From NCBI GenBank assembly GCA_949948895.1, contig CATLHE010000001.1:248001-312000 (forward strand): DNA of 64,000 nucleotides, read 5' to 3'. How positions within the stretch are numbered: the first letter of the stretch is position 1; each line of letters starts with the position of its first letter. Of this stretch, positions 1 through 6,993 are shown in pieces. The position numbers and the translations under genes are program-made. The notes beneath the pieces are model-generated. The model was not told the origin of the DNA and made no database searches. It saw only the letters and a program-made list of their open reading frames with translations. The DNA comes from an uncultured Christensenella sp. (GTDB lineage Bacteria > Bacillota > Clostridia > Christensenellales > Pumilibacteraceae).

Positions 1-595
1 CGTAGAATTTATCCTCGCCTGCCGCCGTAAGCTCAAGCGCAACGACGTACCCCCCGTCGTTTTGGCTGTAATACGCGGAAGCTCTTACTACGTCTTCGCC
101 CGTCAAAACGACCTCGCCCGTATCGTAAAGCCTAAACTCTATCTGAGCGGGTTTACCTATGATGTCGAGGATCTTATTCGTATCGTCTACGTCGGGAATC
201 TCCACACGAAGGCGATCGTTGCCCTCGCGCACGACCGTCGCCTCGGTATAACCTTTGCTTACGAGCAGGTTTTCGAGCGACGAGCGCGTACCTTCCATCT
301 TGGAGTCGAAGTTATCTGTAGACGTGTCGGTAGCCTGATAAACGGCATAAACGCCGCCCTGCAAATCGAGACCGAGACTAATCGATTCTTTCGAACAGAA
401 AGGATAGTAGTCCGTAAATCCGAATTGCATGGGGCAAAAACAGAATATCAAACCCACCACTAGCAATATGCATAGTGTCACGAGCTTGGTGATCGTCGAT
501 TTTTTCTTGACGGCTTTATGTGCGGGCGCGGGAGTCACGGGCGTTTTAGTTGCCGCCGTTTCTTCTGCCTCCGTCAAAGAATTGTTTTTGTCCAT
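1..595 (-). CDS. secD: Protein translocase subunit SecD, N-terminal part (cut by window edge)
   Basis: SecD works with SecF and YajC at the SecYEG channel and helps complete protein export using the proton motive force. Only the first 198 residues are visible. They show a polar lysine-containing N-tail (1-36), one membrane segment (about 37-57), and the family signature LGLDLQGGV at about 74-82, followed by the start of the periplasmic P1 region with LTGEDVVRA. The ATG at 595 follows GGAGAACAATAG. The gene lies 148 nt downstream of the SCIFF maturase gene and has its own promoter (661-689). The rest of the gene, and probably secF, lies to the left of the window. Confidence 0.93.
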   Translation of the reverse strand, partial: MDKNNSLTEAEETAATKTPVTPAPAHKAVKKKSTITKLVTLCILLVVGLIFCFCPMQFGFTDYYPFCSKESISLGLDLQGGVYAVYQATDTSTDNFDSKMEGTRSSLENLLVSKGYTEATVVREGNDRLRVEIPDVDDTNKILDIIGKPAQIEFRLYDTGEVVLTGEDVVRASAYYSQNDGGYVVALELTAAGEDKFY

Positions 596-660
596 CTATT
601 GTTCTCCACCGTATCTATTGGTAAGCAACGTTATTCCATATTACCGCATGATACTTGTCT

Positions 661-689
661 ATTATATAAAAACATGTCGACTAAGTCAA
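661..689 (-). promoter_or_regulatory. Sigma-A-type promoter for secD
   Basis: On the minus strand TTGACT (689-684), a 17-nt spacer and a perfect TATAAT (666-661) lie about 65 nt upstream of the secD start codon. This lets secD be transcribed apart from the upstream SCIFF genes. Confidence 0.8.
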
Positions 690-743
690 ATATTTAAAAC
701 GCGTAAAGCGAAATAATTTTTAATAATTTTAACTTATCCGACG

Positions 744-2060
744 TTATGCGTTTGCCTCGCTCTCTTCTATCGCTTTTACGGCGAGAGCACATTCGAGGCG
801 TTTTTTCATCAGTTCGCAAGCCGGTTCGTACGGTTTGTTTATGTCGCCGTTATACTTGAACGAGTTTGCCATACAGCCGCCAGAGCAGTGATATTTTGCC
901 CAGCACTCGCTGCACTTGCTTTTTGTCGGTACGGAACACCCGTAAAACTTCTTACGAAGTTCTTCGTTGAGCTTCCGATCGAACACGTTTCCCAGTTCGG
1001 TTTTTTCTATCCCGTCGAATTGGTGGCAGGGATATACCGTTCCGTCCGGTGCAACGGCTACGTATTCGCCGCCCGCTCCGCAACCCTTGAGACGCTTGGA
1101 TGCGCAAGGCGCGTTGTCTACGTCGACCATGAAGTGGAAAAAATTAAACCACTTGTCGGTCTTTCTGCGTTTCAAGTACTCTTCCGCCAAACGCTCGTAC
1201 TCCGCAAGCACCGTCGGCATGTCGTCACTACGGATAGCCATATCGCTGGATTCGGGCAAAACGACGGGCTCTATGGATATTTGATCGAATCCAAGATCGT
1301 TAAGGTACAATACGTCCGAGCAAAAATCCAGATTGTAACGCGTAAAAGTGCCGCGTACATAATATTGACCTTTTCTGCGTTCTTTAAACCGCAACGCGTT
1401 TTTTATGACCGTATCGTGCGTAGGCTGACCGCCGACCGTCTTTCTCACGCGGTCGTGCACTTCGGGTCTGCCGTCGACGCTGATAACCACGTTATACATT
1501 TGCTCGTTGAAAAAATCTATATCGTCGTCGGTCAGTTTAAACGCATTGGTCGTTATCGTAAATCTGAATTTTTTATTATGAGCTTTTTCAAGCGATCTCG
1601 CGTAGAGTACCGTCTTTTTTACGACGTCAAAATCCAGCATAGGCTCGCCGCCGAAAAAATCGACTTCGAGATTACGTCTCGATCCACTCGCTTCCACGAG
1701 CATATCTATCGCGGCTTTCGCCGTTTCATACGACATGGTCTGACGCTCGCCGCAATACGTGCCGCCGTCCGCAAAACAGTAAGTGCAAGCAAGATTGCAG
1801 TTGTGGGAAACGTTGAGACACATAGCTTTTATGACGGGGCTGAACGGAGGAAGCTCGGATTTGAGTTGCTCCGAAAATAAAACGCCCTCGGCTTTAAGCG
1901 CGTCTATCTCCTTTTTCGCGTCCGCAATTTCACATGACGAAAACGGCGACGTATCGTCGCCGTTAAGCAATGCCTTTACGACAGGGTCGATTTCAAAGAA
2001 CGAACCGCTCTCAACGTCCAGAGCGAACGATCGTCCTTGCAGATCGAATGTGTGGACCAT
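744..2060 (-). CDS. scfB: SCIFF peptide radical SAM maturase (SPASM domain)
   Basis: Radical SAM enzyme that installs thioether crosslinks in the SCIFF (six-cysteine) ranthipeptide encoded immediately upstream. Visible parts of the 438 residues: an N-terminal peptide-recognition-like region (1-75), the radical SAM cluster motif CNLACTYC (Cys88, Cys92, Cys95), FFGGEPML typical of SPASM enzymes, and a cysteine-rich SPASM region from about 325 on with CGAGGEYVAVAPDGTVYPC, CSECWAKYHCSGGC and a last cysteine near ACELM, enough for two auxiliary Fe-S clusters. Its ATG overlaps the stop codon of the peptide gene by one base (TAATG), so the two are probably translationally coupled. Family assignment rests on these motifs and on the adjacent peptide. 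Confidence 0.93.
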   Translation of the reverse strand: MVHTFDLQGRSFALDVESGSFFEIDPVVKALLNGDDTSPFSSCEIADAKKEIDALKAEGVLFSEQLKSELPPFSPVIKAMCLNVSHNCNLACTYCFADGGTYCGERQTMSYETAKAAIDMLVEASGSRRNLEVDFFGGEPMLDFDVVKKTVLYARSLEKAHNKKFRFTITTNAFKLTDDDIDFFNEQMYNVVISVDGRPEVHDRVRKTVGGQPTHDTVIKNALRFKERRKGQYYVRGTFTRYNLDFCSDVLYLNDLGFDQISIEPVVLPESSDMAIRSDDMPTVLAEYERLAEEYLKRRKTDKWFNFFHFMVDVDNAPCASKRLKGCGAGGEYVAVAPDGTVYPCHQFDGIEKTELGNVFDRKLNEELRKKFYGCSVPTKSKCSECWAKYHCSGGCMANSFKYNGDINKPYEPACELMKKRLECALAVKAIEESEANA

Positions 2061-2236
2061 TATTTTTCTTTCTTTTGAGGATTCAAAACTTTAACGCCGA
2101 CTTTGCGTTCGCAAGACTGATTGCCTACCGTGCAGCTGGTTTTGCATGCGGATTGGCAGCTCGTTTGGCATTCGCCGCAAGCGGTGTCGCAACCGTTATC
2201 GATGGTCGATTTTCTGATTACTTTGATATGAGCCAT
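2060..2236 (-). CDS. scfA: SCIFF ranthipeptide precursor
   Basis: Short precursor of 58 residues. The core matches the SCIFF family almost exactly: CGECQTSCQSAC followed by KTSCTVGNQSC. The N-terminal leader begins MAHIKVI, close to the usual MKHIK opening. Two features are unusual. There is an extra cysteine at residue 16, four residues before the first canonical one (CDTAC), giving seven in all. There is also a basic C-terminal tail after the last cysteine, ending in QKKEK, so the peptide exceeds the usual 45 or so residues. The start is set by GGAGGCTATT just before the ATG. It has its own promoter (2263-2291) and is followed by its maturase with a 1-nt overlap. The physiological role of SCIFF peptides is not settled. 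Confidence 0.95.
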   Translation of the reverse strand: MAHIKVIRKSTIDNGCDTACGECQTSCQSACKTSCTVGNQSCERKVGVKVLNPQKKEK

Positions 2237-2262
2237 AATAGCCTCCGAATTTCTTTTGTACC

Positions 2263-2291
2263 ATTATACCCCATACTCGGTCAAAAATCAA
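2263..2291 (-). promoter_or_regulatory. Sigma-A-type promoter for the SCIFF peptide gene
   Basis: TTGATT (2291-2286), 17-nt spacer, TATAAT (2268-2263) on the minus strand, 27 nt before the peptide start codon. It lies in the 115-nt gap after the TIGR04086-type gene, so the peptide can be made independently of yajC. Confidence 0.8.
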
Positions 2292-2351
2292 GCGATTGCG
2301 CCGAACTTCTTGTGAAAAAGAGTTTGCTCGCGGCGTATATCGTCACTATCG

Positions 2352-2759
2352 TCAATGCTTTCTTATATTCACCGCGATGATCCCGCTTATCATACCGGTC
2401 AGCGTGCCGAGCACGCAATCGTTTAATATCGATAAACCGAAGGCAAAGTTTCCGTCGAGCAAAGAAAACACCAAGTACGCAAGCCATGTAAACGTAAAGC
2501 CGCAAACGATACCGCGAAGCCATCCATTATTGGGTTTTTTAAGAGAAAACAAACAGCCTATAAAAATGGCGACGCTTTTAATAACTTGATTTATTATCGG
2601 TATGCTTTTGTCGGACGCATTGAACAGTTTGACCGCAAGCGCGGACAACAACACCGCTACAAGCGCGAATATCAACGCTATGACGTTGGCTTTGACTGTT
2701 TCAAAAACGTATCCTCTATCCCTTTCGGTATTAGTCTTTTTTGCTTTTTTTGTTCGCAT
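2352..2759 (-). CDS. TIGR04086-type small membrane protein of the SCIFF/Sec locus
   Basis: A 135-residue protein with a basic N-terminus (MRTKKAKKTN) and four predicted membrane segments (about 28-48, 58-75, 85-103, 112-131). Length, topology and position between yajC and the SCIFF peptide gene fit the TIGR04086 family of putative membrane proteins, which is known from this location in Clostridia. Function is unknown. Its ribosome binding site GGAGG (2771-2767) lies inside a strong hairpin (2766-2798), suggesting translational control or attenuation. Confidence 0.75.
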   Translation of the reverse strand: MRTKKAKKTNTERDRGYVFETVKANVIALIFALVAVLLSALAVKLFNASDKSIPIINQVIKSVAIFIGCLFSLKKPNNGWLRGIVCGFTFTWLAYLVFSLLDGNFAFGLSILNDCVLGTLTGMISGIIAVNIRKH

Positions 2760-2765
2760 AATAAA

Positions 2766-2798
2766 ACCTCCGCATACATCATTACGATATGCGGAGGT
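2766..2798 (-). promoter_or_regulatory. Hairpin covering the ribosome binding site of the TIGR04086-type gene
   Basis: An 11-bp perfect inverted repeat (2766-2776 with 2788-2798) and an 11-nt loop. On the minus strand its 3' arm contains the GGAGG used by the gene starting at 2759 and is followed by TTTTATT. It could mask the ribosome binding site or act as a leaky terminator behind yajC. Confidence 0.6.
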
Positions 2799-2824
2799 CG
2801 TGTCCGATAGACTAATTTATAATG

Positions 2825-3463
2825 TTACTTTTTTGTCGAATTTTTTGCGCTCGCAACGGGCTTTTTCTTGGCGGGCGTAGCTTTTTTGACGGCAGGCTTA
2901 GCGGGCTCTTCCGCCGGCGTCTCCGTCGCCGTTACGGTCTCTTCCGTCTTCTCGGGTTCAACGGGCGCTTCCGCGGCAACAGTTTCCTCTTCGGGTTTAG
3001 CTTCTTCCGCAACGACTTCGGTCGTTTCGGCTTCTTTAACGGGCTCTTCGACCATCTCTTTTGCGGGCTCGTCGATCTTGTTTTCTTCGTGCTCGGCAAA
3101 AACGTCGTTATTGGCGGCGCTGTCTACGCGCATTGCGCGCTCGAGCACTTGATACAACGCTTGGATATCGAACGTCATGGTCGTTTTGTTGTCGCCCTCA
3201 CCCGTTTCGATAACCATTTCGGTATCGTTGGGCGAGATCTTTTTGATCTCTTTAATGACGCCGATCACGCCGCCGACCGTTTTGATCTTATCTCCGGGCT
3301 GAAGCGAATTGTGCATTTCTACTGTTTGTTTGGAACGCTTTTTATTGGTGAAAATGGGAACTATCAAAAGTACCACTACCAAAACCACCAACAAAGCAAC
3401 CATTATCCATGTGGTCGTTTTGTCACCGCCGGTACCGGCAGCTAAAAGCATGTTCGATATCAT
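2825..3463 (-). CDS. yajC: Preprotein translocase accessory subunit YajC with long charged tail
   Basis: YajC is the small single-pass partner of SecDF. Residues 1-14 are short and extracytoplasmic, 18-38 form the membrane segment (WIMVALLVVLVVVLLIV), and the cytoplasmic domain carries LQPGDKIKTVGGVIGVIKEI, the conserved YajC core. From about residue 105 the protein continues for another 100 residues as an Ala/Glu/Pro/Thr-rich tail ending in a Lys/Ala-rich stretch, roughly doubling the usual length of about 100. The ATG follows GAGGAG. It opens the transcription unit leading to the SCIFF genes and secD. Confidence 0.9.
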   Translation of the reverse strand: MISNMLLAAGTGGDKTTTWIMVALLVVLVVVLLIVPIFTNKKRSKQTVEMHNSLQPGDKIKTVGGVIGVIKEIKKISPNDTEMVIETGEGDNKTTMTFDIQALYQVLERAMRVDSAANNDVFAEHEENKIDEPAKEMVEEPVKEAETTEVVAEEAKPEEETVAAEAPVEPEKTEETVTATETPAEEPAKPAVKKATPAKKKPVASAKNSTKK

Positions 3464-3572
3464 AGCTTTATTCTCCTCTAAGCATAAATTATATCATGAT
3501 CTCGAAACGATATTTGGACTTTTTGCGTATTTTAATGCGCTTCTTGTCATTCCGCGATTATGAATATAAACA

Positions 3573-3601
3573 ATATAACACAGTCGCAAAAAAAAAGCAA
3601 A
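3573..3601 (-). promoter_or_regulatory. Probable sigma-A promoter for yajC
   Basis: TTGCTT (3601-3596), 17-nt spacer, TATATT (3578-3573) on the minus strand, about 100 nt upstream of yajC. A second TATAAT (3496-3491) lies closer to the gene but lacks a recognisable -35. Confidence 0.6.
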
Positions 3602-3623
3602 CGAATAATACGCCCTACGCGAG

Positions 3624-4373
3624 TTATTTTGTTTTGTTTTTTCTCGCATCCGAAGTTTTTGCATCGAATATTCCGACAAGCCTGCGAAAAAGCTCGACGT
3701 TGGTTATGCCTCCGTCTATAACAAGTTCCAAAGGCGCAAGATCGATCAAATAGTACATCAACTGCACGCCGTCGCATGCGCTCAGGTTGAGCTCACCCGA
3801 TTTCAATGCGCCCGTCAAACTGTATTTGCCGTCCGTTTCGTGCACGGTCAATTTATTTATTTTGGGGTTTACGGCGCTTATCAAAAACCGCAACAGCTCG
3901 TTATACGTTTCGTCGTCGTATAGATACATGCCGTTGCTTTTTGTGAGCTTGCAGATTTCCAGCCAACGCTCTTTCAACTCGCCCAGCCTGAAATTAAAAT
4001 ACCCGTCAAGCGACATTCCGTCTTCGACGCGCACGATCTTATTAAGCATCTTTCGCTCGTTTTCGCGATCGAACGCCACGAGCGTGCGCAGAAGTATCTC
4101 GTATCTCAACTGCGGCAATTCCAAAAAAAGATTGCGTTTGATATAATCAAACTTGATGAATACCGCATACATTTCAATAAGACCCTCTTTTAATGCCGAA
4201 AGCATCGAGGTCTTTTCACTCGGCTCGCATGCAAACACACAGTATATCCTCCGCCCGACGTGACTGACAGCCGAAACGGCAGAGCAACTGTTTAGCTTGT
4301 TTTTCATGACGTCCTCTACCGAGTATAACCAATCAGCCTTAGCGTCGTCTACACTCACAGTCAACTGAAACAT
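3624..4373 (-). CDS. YtxC-like sporulation protein (tentative)
   Basis: 249 residues, no membrane segment. The middle of the protein (about 118-175: FNFRLGELKERWLEICKLT, then YNELLRFLISAVNPKINKLTV) resembles the YtxC family of putative sporulation proteins, where an FRL..Y motif is followed by a YNEF..LL.YFV.IQ.PK.. pattern. The N-terminal half (1-100) looks like a compact alpha/beta domain. YtxC has no defined biochemical role. The ATG follows GGGAGAGAGAT. Family identity is suggested by pattern only. Confidence 0.55.
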   Translation of the reverse strand: MFQLTVSVDDAKADWLYSVEDVMKNKLNSCSAVSAVSHVGRRIYCVFACEPSEKTSMLSALKEGLIEMYAVFIKFDYIKRNLFLELPQLRYEILLRTLVAFDRENERKMLNKIVRVEDGMSLDGYFNFRLGELKERWLEICKLTKSNGMYLYDDETYNELLRFLISAVNPKINKLTVHETDGKYSLTGALKSGELNLSACDGVQLMYYLIDLAPLELVIDGGITNVELFRRLVGIFDAKTSDARKNKTK

Positions 4374-4499
4374 ATCTCTCTCCCGAAGTATTTTATGAAG
4401 AGTTACGCCGTTTTACGCACGCTAAACGAATTTCTTGCTGATACATTGTCCAAAACGCAAAATAACCCAAAAATTTTTCGGTAAACTTATGAAAAAAGG

Positions 4500-4528
4500 T
4501 TGATTTTCGGAAAAGTATTTGATATTAT
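4500..4528 (+). promoter_or_regulatory. Promoter of the tRNA cluster
   Basis: TTGATT (4500-4505), 17-nt spacer, TATTAT (4523-4528), ending 15 nt before the first tRNA. Confidence 0.7.
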
Positions 4529-4543
4529 AGATAAGTACCGTTT

Positions 4544-4619
4544 GGGAGCATAGCTCAGTTGGGAGAGCATCTGCCTTACAAGCAGAGGGTCATAGGTTCG
4601 AGCCCTATTGTTCCCACCA
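4544..4619 (+). tRNA. tRNA-Val (anticodon TAC)
   Basis: 76 nt with full cloverleaf: acceptor GGGAGCA paired with TGTTCCC, D-loop TAGCTCAGTTGGGAGAGCA, anticodon loop CTTACAA, T-loop GGTTCGAGCCC, and an encoded CCA end. Confidence 0.97.
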
Positions 4620-4622
4620 TTC

Positions 4623-4696
4623 GGCACCATAGCCAAGCGGTAAGGCAGAGGCCTGCAAAGCCTTAACCCCCGGTTCAAGTCCGGGTGGTGCCTCCA
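4623..4696 (+). tRNA. tRNA-Cys (anticodon GCA)
   Basis: 74 nt: acceptor GGCACCA paired with TGGTGCC, anticodon loop CTGCAAA, T-arm CCCGGTTCAAGTCCGGG, encoded CCA. It starts 3 nt after tRNA-Val. Confidence 0.97.
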
Positions 4697-4796
4697 CAAG
4701 TCGAATATCGACGCTAAAACGCGGAGGTCACCCCTTCGCGTTTTGGTATTTATGGCGCTCTATCCGCGGTGAATACCCTATCGTCGATACAAATAC

Positions 4797-4882
4797 GCCG
4801 CTGTGGTGAAACGGCAGACACAGAGGACTTAAAATCCTCCGAGGGAGACTTCGTACCGGTTCAAATCCGGTCAGCGGCACCA
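4797..4882 (+). tRNA. tRNA-Leu (anticodon TAA)
   Basis: 86 nt with the long variable arm of class II tRNAs: acceptor GCCGCTG paired with CAGCGGC, anticodon loop ACTTAAAAT, variable arm CGAGGGAGACTTCG, T-arm CCGGTTCAAATCCGG, encoded CCA. The 100-nt spacer from tRNA-Cys holds only an 8-bp hairpin (4716-4744). Confidence 0.97.
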
Positions 4883-4884
4883 AT

Positions 4885-4922
4885 AATAACGTAAGTTGAA
4901 CAAGTTTGACTTACGTTATTTT
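4885..4922 (+). terminator. Terminator of the tRNA cluster
   Basis: 12-bp perfect stem AATAACGTAAGT / ACTTACGTTATT with a 12-nt loop, directly after tRNA-Leu and followed by TTTAATATT. Confidence 0.75.
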
Positions 4923-5010
4923 AATATTCAATAAATTTAAACCAAAACGGATAATTTGACTTTATATAATGTTTTGTGTAAAGTAATTTTATACTTATTT
5001 GCAAAATGAA

Positions 5011-5195
5011 TTACAGGTATATGCACGCATGTGCGTCTATTATCGCTACTCCTTTCCATTCGCATAGCTCTCTTAATTTTTTACCTATATTTGCTCTGTA
5101 CTTTCCGTATATTGCTTTTCGTCTGTATTTGGGCGCAAACACTATGTTATACTTGCAATCTCACGTAGTAATAGTGAGTGATTTCAAAAGAAAGA
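5011..5195 (-). pseudogene. Decayed IS200/IS605-type TnpA transposase fragment
   Basis: On the minus strand this stretch translates to residues typical of the Y1 transposase of IS200/IS605 elements: NIVFAPKYRRKAIYGK, then LRELCEWKGVAIIDAHACAY, which in intact enzymes continues into the CPDHIHM catalytic histidine region. Here the frame ends at a TAA (5013-5011) just before that motif, the 5' part has an in-frame TGA before CKYNIVF, and the C-terminal half with the catalytic tyrosine is missing. Only about 50 codons remain, so it is a non-functional relic. It lies between the tRNA cluster and an AT-rich transporter gene. Confidence 0.85.
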
Positions 5196-5230
5196 ATAAA
5201 CACTTGCCATGTGTTTGTCTTTTTTATGTA

Positions 5231-6607
5231 CTAATTGTTTTCTTCCGAATTAGTATTTACAACTTCATCTAATTGAACATCTTGTGGCAGTTCTTCTGCG
5301 GTTTTTCTTTTATTTGCTTTATTCGATTCCAACTTTCTGAAGAAAACTTTTTCTAATACCAAGGATACGGCTAAATGAGCAACCATACCTAATCCAAACA
5401 TTATAATAATTGTATCCATTGAAAATGTTATTGCTTTTGTGAGGTACAATATAAAAAATATTCCATAATATACAAAATTTATTATAAGCGAATTTATAGC
5501 GTTGTAAATAGTTTTTCCAAGCCCGGTAAAAATATTATCTATAATGGCACAACCGATATATGCAATATAGAACGGTGTAAGCTTAATAACAATTAAAAAT
5601 ATTTCATCGGCATTAGATAACCCTTGTGCGCCTTTGAAAAACGGTGTCCACGCAGGAATTGTAATCGCCCATACCAAAACCGTCGCTATACCTATAAAAT
5701 AATAATTAAATTGCTTTAACTCTCTATAACCATTTTTACAATCTCGTCTTATAATTTCCGTTAATGCAGTTATTGGAATAAGCAACCAACTCCAAATAAA
5801 ATTGTTTGCTATCCAATAATTACCCTGTTCGGCAACCATATTCACCATTCTGCCTATCATTACGGCATAAATTAAGTTATCTATAAATTGTTGTGCGCCG
5901 GAGAATACGCCAACTTTACCCCATTCCTTTAATAGCGGTATATCGCTCTTATGAAACCAACACGGTTTAATAAGTTTTTGCAAATAAAGTATTATAAAAC
6001 TTGCTATTGCGAGAACGGAATTCACAATTATATGCGATATGGCTATACCATAAACACCCATATTAGGAATAAGTGCAAAATCAATAATAATTGAAAGCAC
6101 AGTATTTATTGCTAAAAAGATATATACGTTTATATCCTTACCTACCACAACAAATACTACATTTATAAAACTGACTATGATACCAACCATAAAAGCGATC
6201 GTTTCAAGTTGCAAATAGTGGTTTGCCGTGTTTATATCAAATTCTTCGGGGTTCATTGCTTGTACAAGAACGGAACCATATATTAGAACACCGATAGAAA
6301 ATAGTGTATATATTATAAATGCAATCAGTCCCGTTTTGAACGTGTGCTTTGCAAAGTTTTGTTCGTCGTGCTTAAAAACTTTATTAAGTATCGAGTAAAG
6401 TGGAATAATTAAAAATGCTTGTAATGTTTCATTTATCAAGTCAAACCATTCCATTTGACCAATAATATTAAAAGCCAAACTGCCCGTGTTAGATGAAATA
6501 ATAAATGTTTTAATTGTTTGATAAATTGCAGGGATCAGAGCCAATGCGCACAACGCCGCAAATAAACGCCAATTAAAAAATTTGAGTTGTTTGAACTTTT
6601 CTTTCAT
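5231..6607 (-). CDS. MATE-family multidrug/Na+ antiporter-like transporter
   Basis: 458 residues, strongly hydrophobic, about 12 predicted membrane helices in two bundles, then a polar C-terminal tail. The overall pattern is that of MATE (NorM/DinF-type) exporters or close MOP-superfamily flippases; the substrate cannot be told. The start follows AAAGGAA. The gene is clearly richer in A and T at third codon positions than its neighbours (many ATA, TTA, AAA, AAT) and sits between an IS200 relic and a long AT-rich gap next to tRNA genes, which suggests horizontal acquisition. Confidence 0.75.
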   Translation of the reverse strand: MKEKFKQLKFFNWRLFAALCALALIPAIYQTIKTFIISSNTGSLAFNIIGQMEWFDLINETLQAFLIIPLYSILNKVFKHDEQNFAKHTFKTGLIAFIIYTLFSIGVLIYGSVLVQAMNPEEFDINTANHYLQLETIAFMVGIIVSFINVVFVVVGKDINVYIFLAINTVLSIIIDFALIPNMGVYGIAISHIIVNSVLAIASFIILYLQKLIKPCWFHKSDIPLLKEWGKVGVFSGAQQFIDNLIYAVMIGRMVNMVAEQGNYWIANNFIWSWLLIPITALTEIIRRDCKNGYRELKQFNYYFIGIATVLVWAITIPAWTPFFKGAQGLSNADEIFLIVIKLTPFYIAYIGCAIIDNIFTGLGKTIYNAINSLIINFVYYGIFFILYLTKAITFSMDTIIIMFGLGMVAHLAVSLVLEKVFFRKLESNKANKRKTAEELPQDVQLDEVVNTNSEENN

Positions 6608-6882
6608 TTGTAAATTCCTTTATTGTTTTGATAAATAAAAAAGCGAATCCAGAAAAATACGCAGAACAACGCATCTCTCAATATTGTTACATATTTAACC
6701 CACATAAAGGCAAGAAAATATATTTTTACCAAAAGCATACCATTATGCGAGCATATTAAATATGTAGCGACTTTATTTTATCAAAAATTAATACAAAAGT
6801 AAATAGTAAAACACCTATTAAGAACTAATTGATAATTTTTCGAGGCGTTTACGTTGACTTGGGCGCTAATTACGTCAAAGTA
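6608..6882. other. AT-rich intergenic region without a recognisable gene
   Basis: Between the MATE-like gene and the VTT-gene promoter. The sequence is conspicuously AT-rich. I see no tRNA fragment, insertion sequence end or conserved frame. It probably belongs to the same acquired patch as the transporter. Confidence 0.5.
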
Positions 6883-6911
6883 TTGATTTTTACCGATAAT
6901 GAGTGTATAAT
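6883..6911 (+). promoter_or_regulatory. Sigma-A promoter for the VTT-domain gene
   Basis: TTGATT (6883-6888), 17-nt spacer, perfect TATAAT (6906-6911), about 80 nt upstream of the GTG start at 6994. Confidence 0.8.
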
Positions 6912-6993
6912 CAATCTGTAAGTAACGTAGCATAATCGTCTAAAAATGCACGGCGTGTTGCATACGTGAATATACAATCTTAAAAGTAAAATC

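Noticed and set aside
888-1880. Plus-strand frame of 330 codons opposite the SCIFF maturase
   Set aside because: Shadow of the radical SAM gene; no ribosome binding site and no recognisable domain.
4716-4744. Hairpin between tRNA-Cys and tRNA-Leu as a terminator
   Set aside because: The 8-bp stem has no T-run after it and tRNA-Leu has no separate promoter that I can see; it may be only a processing signal.
5006-5272. Plus-strand frame of 88 codons in the AT-rich region
   Set aside because: It covers the IS200 transposase relic, whose minus-strand reading gives clear transposase sequence.
6608-6993. tRNA-derived attachment site flanking the transporter patch
   Set aside because: No copy of the tRNA-Leu 3' end was found in this interval.
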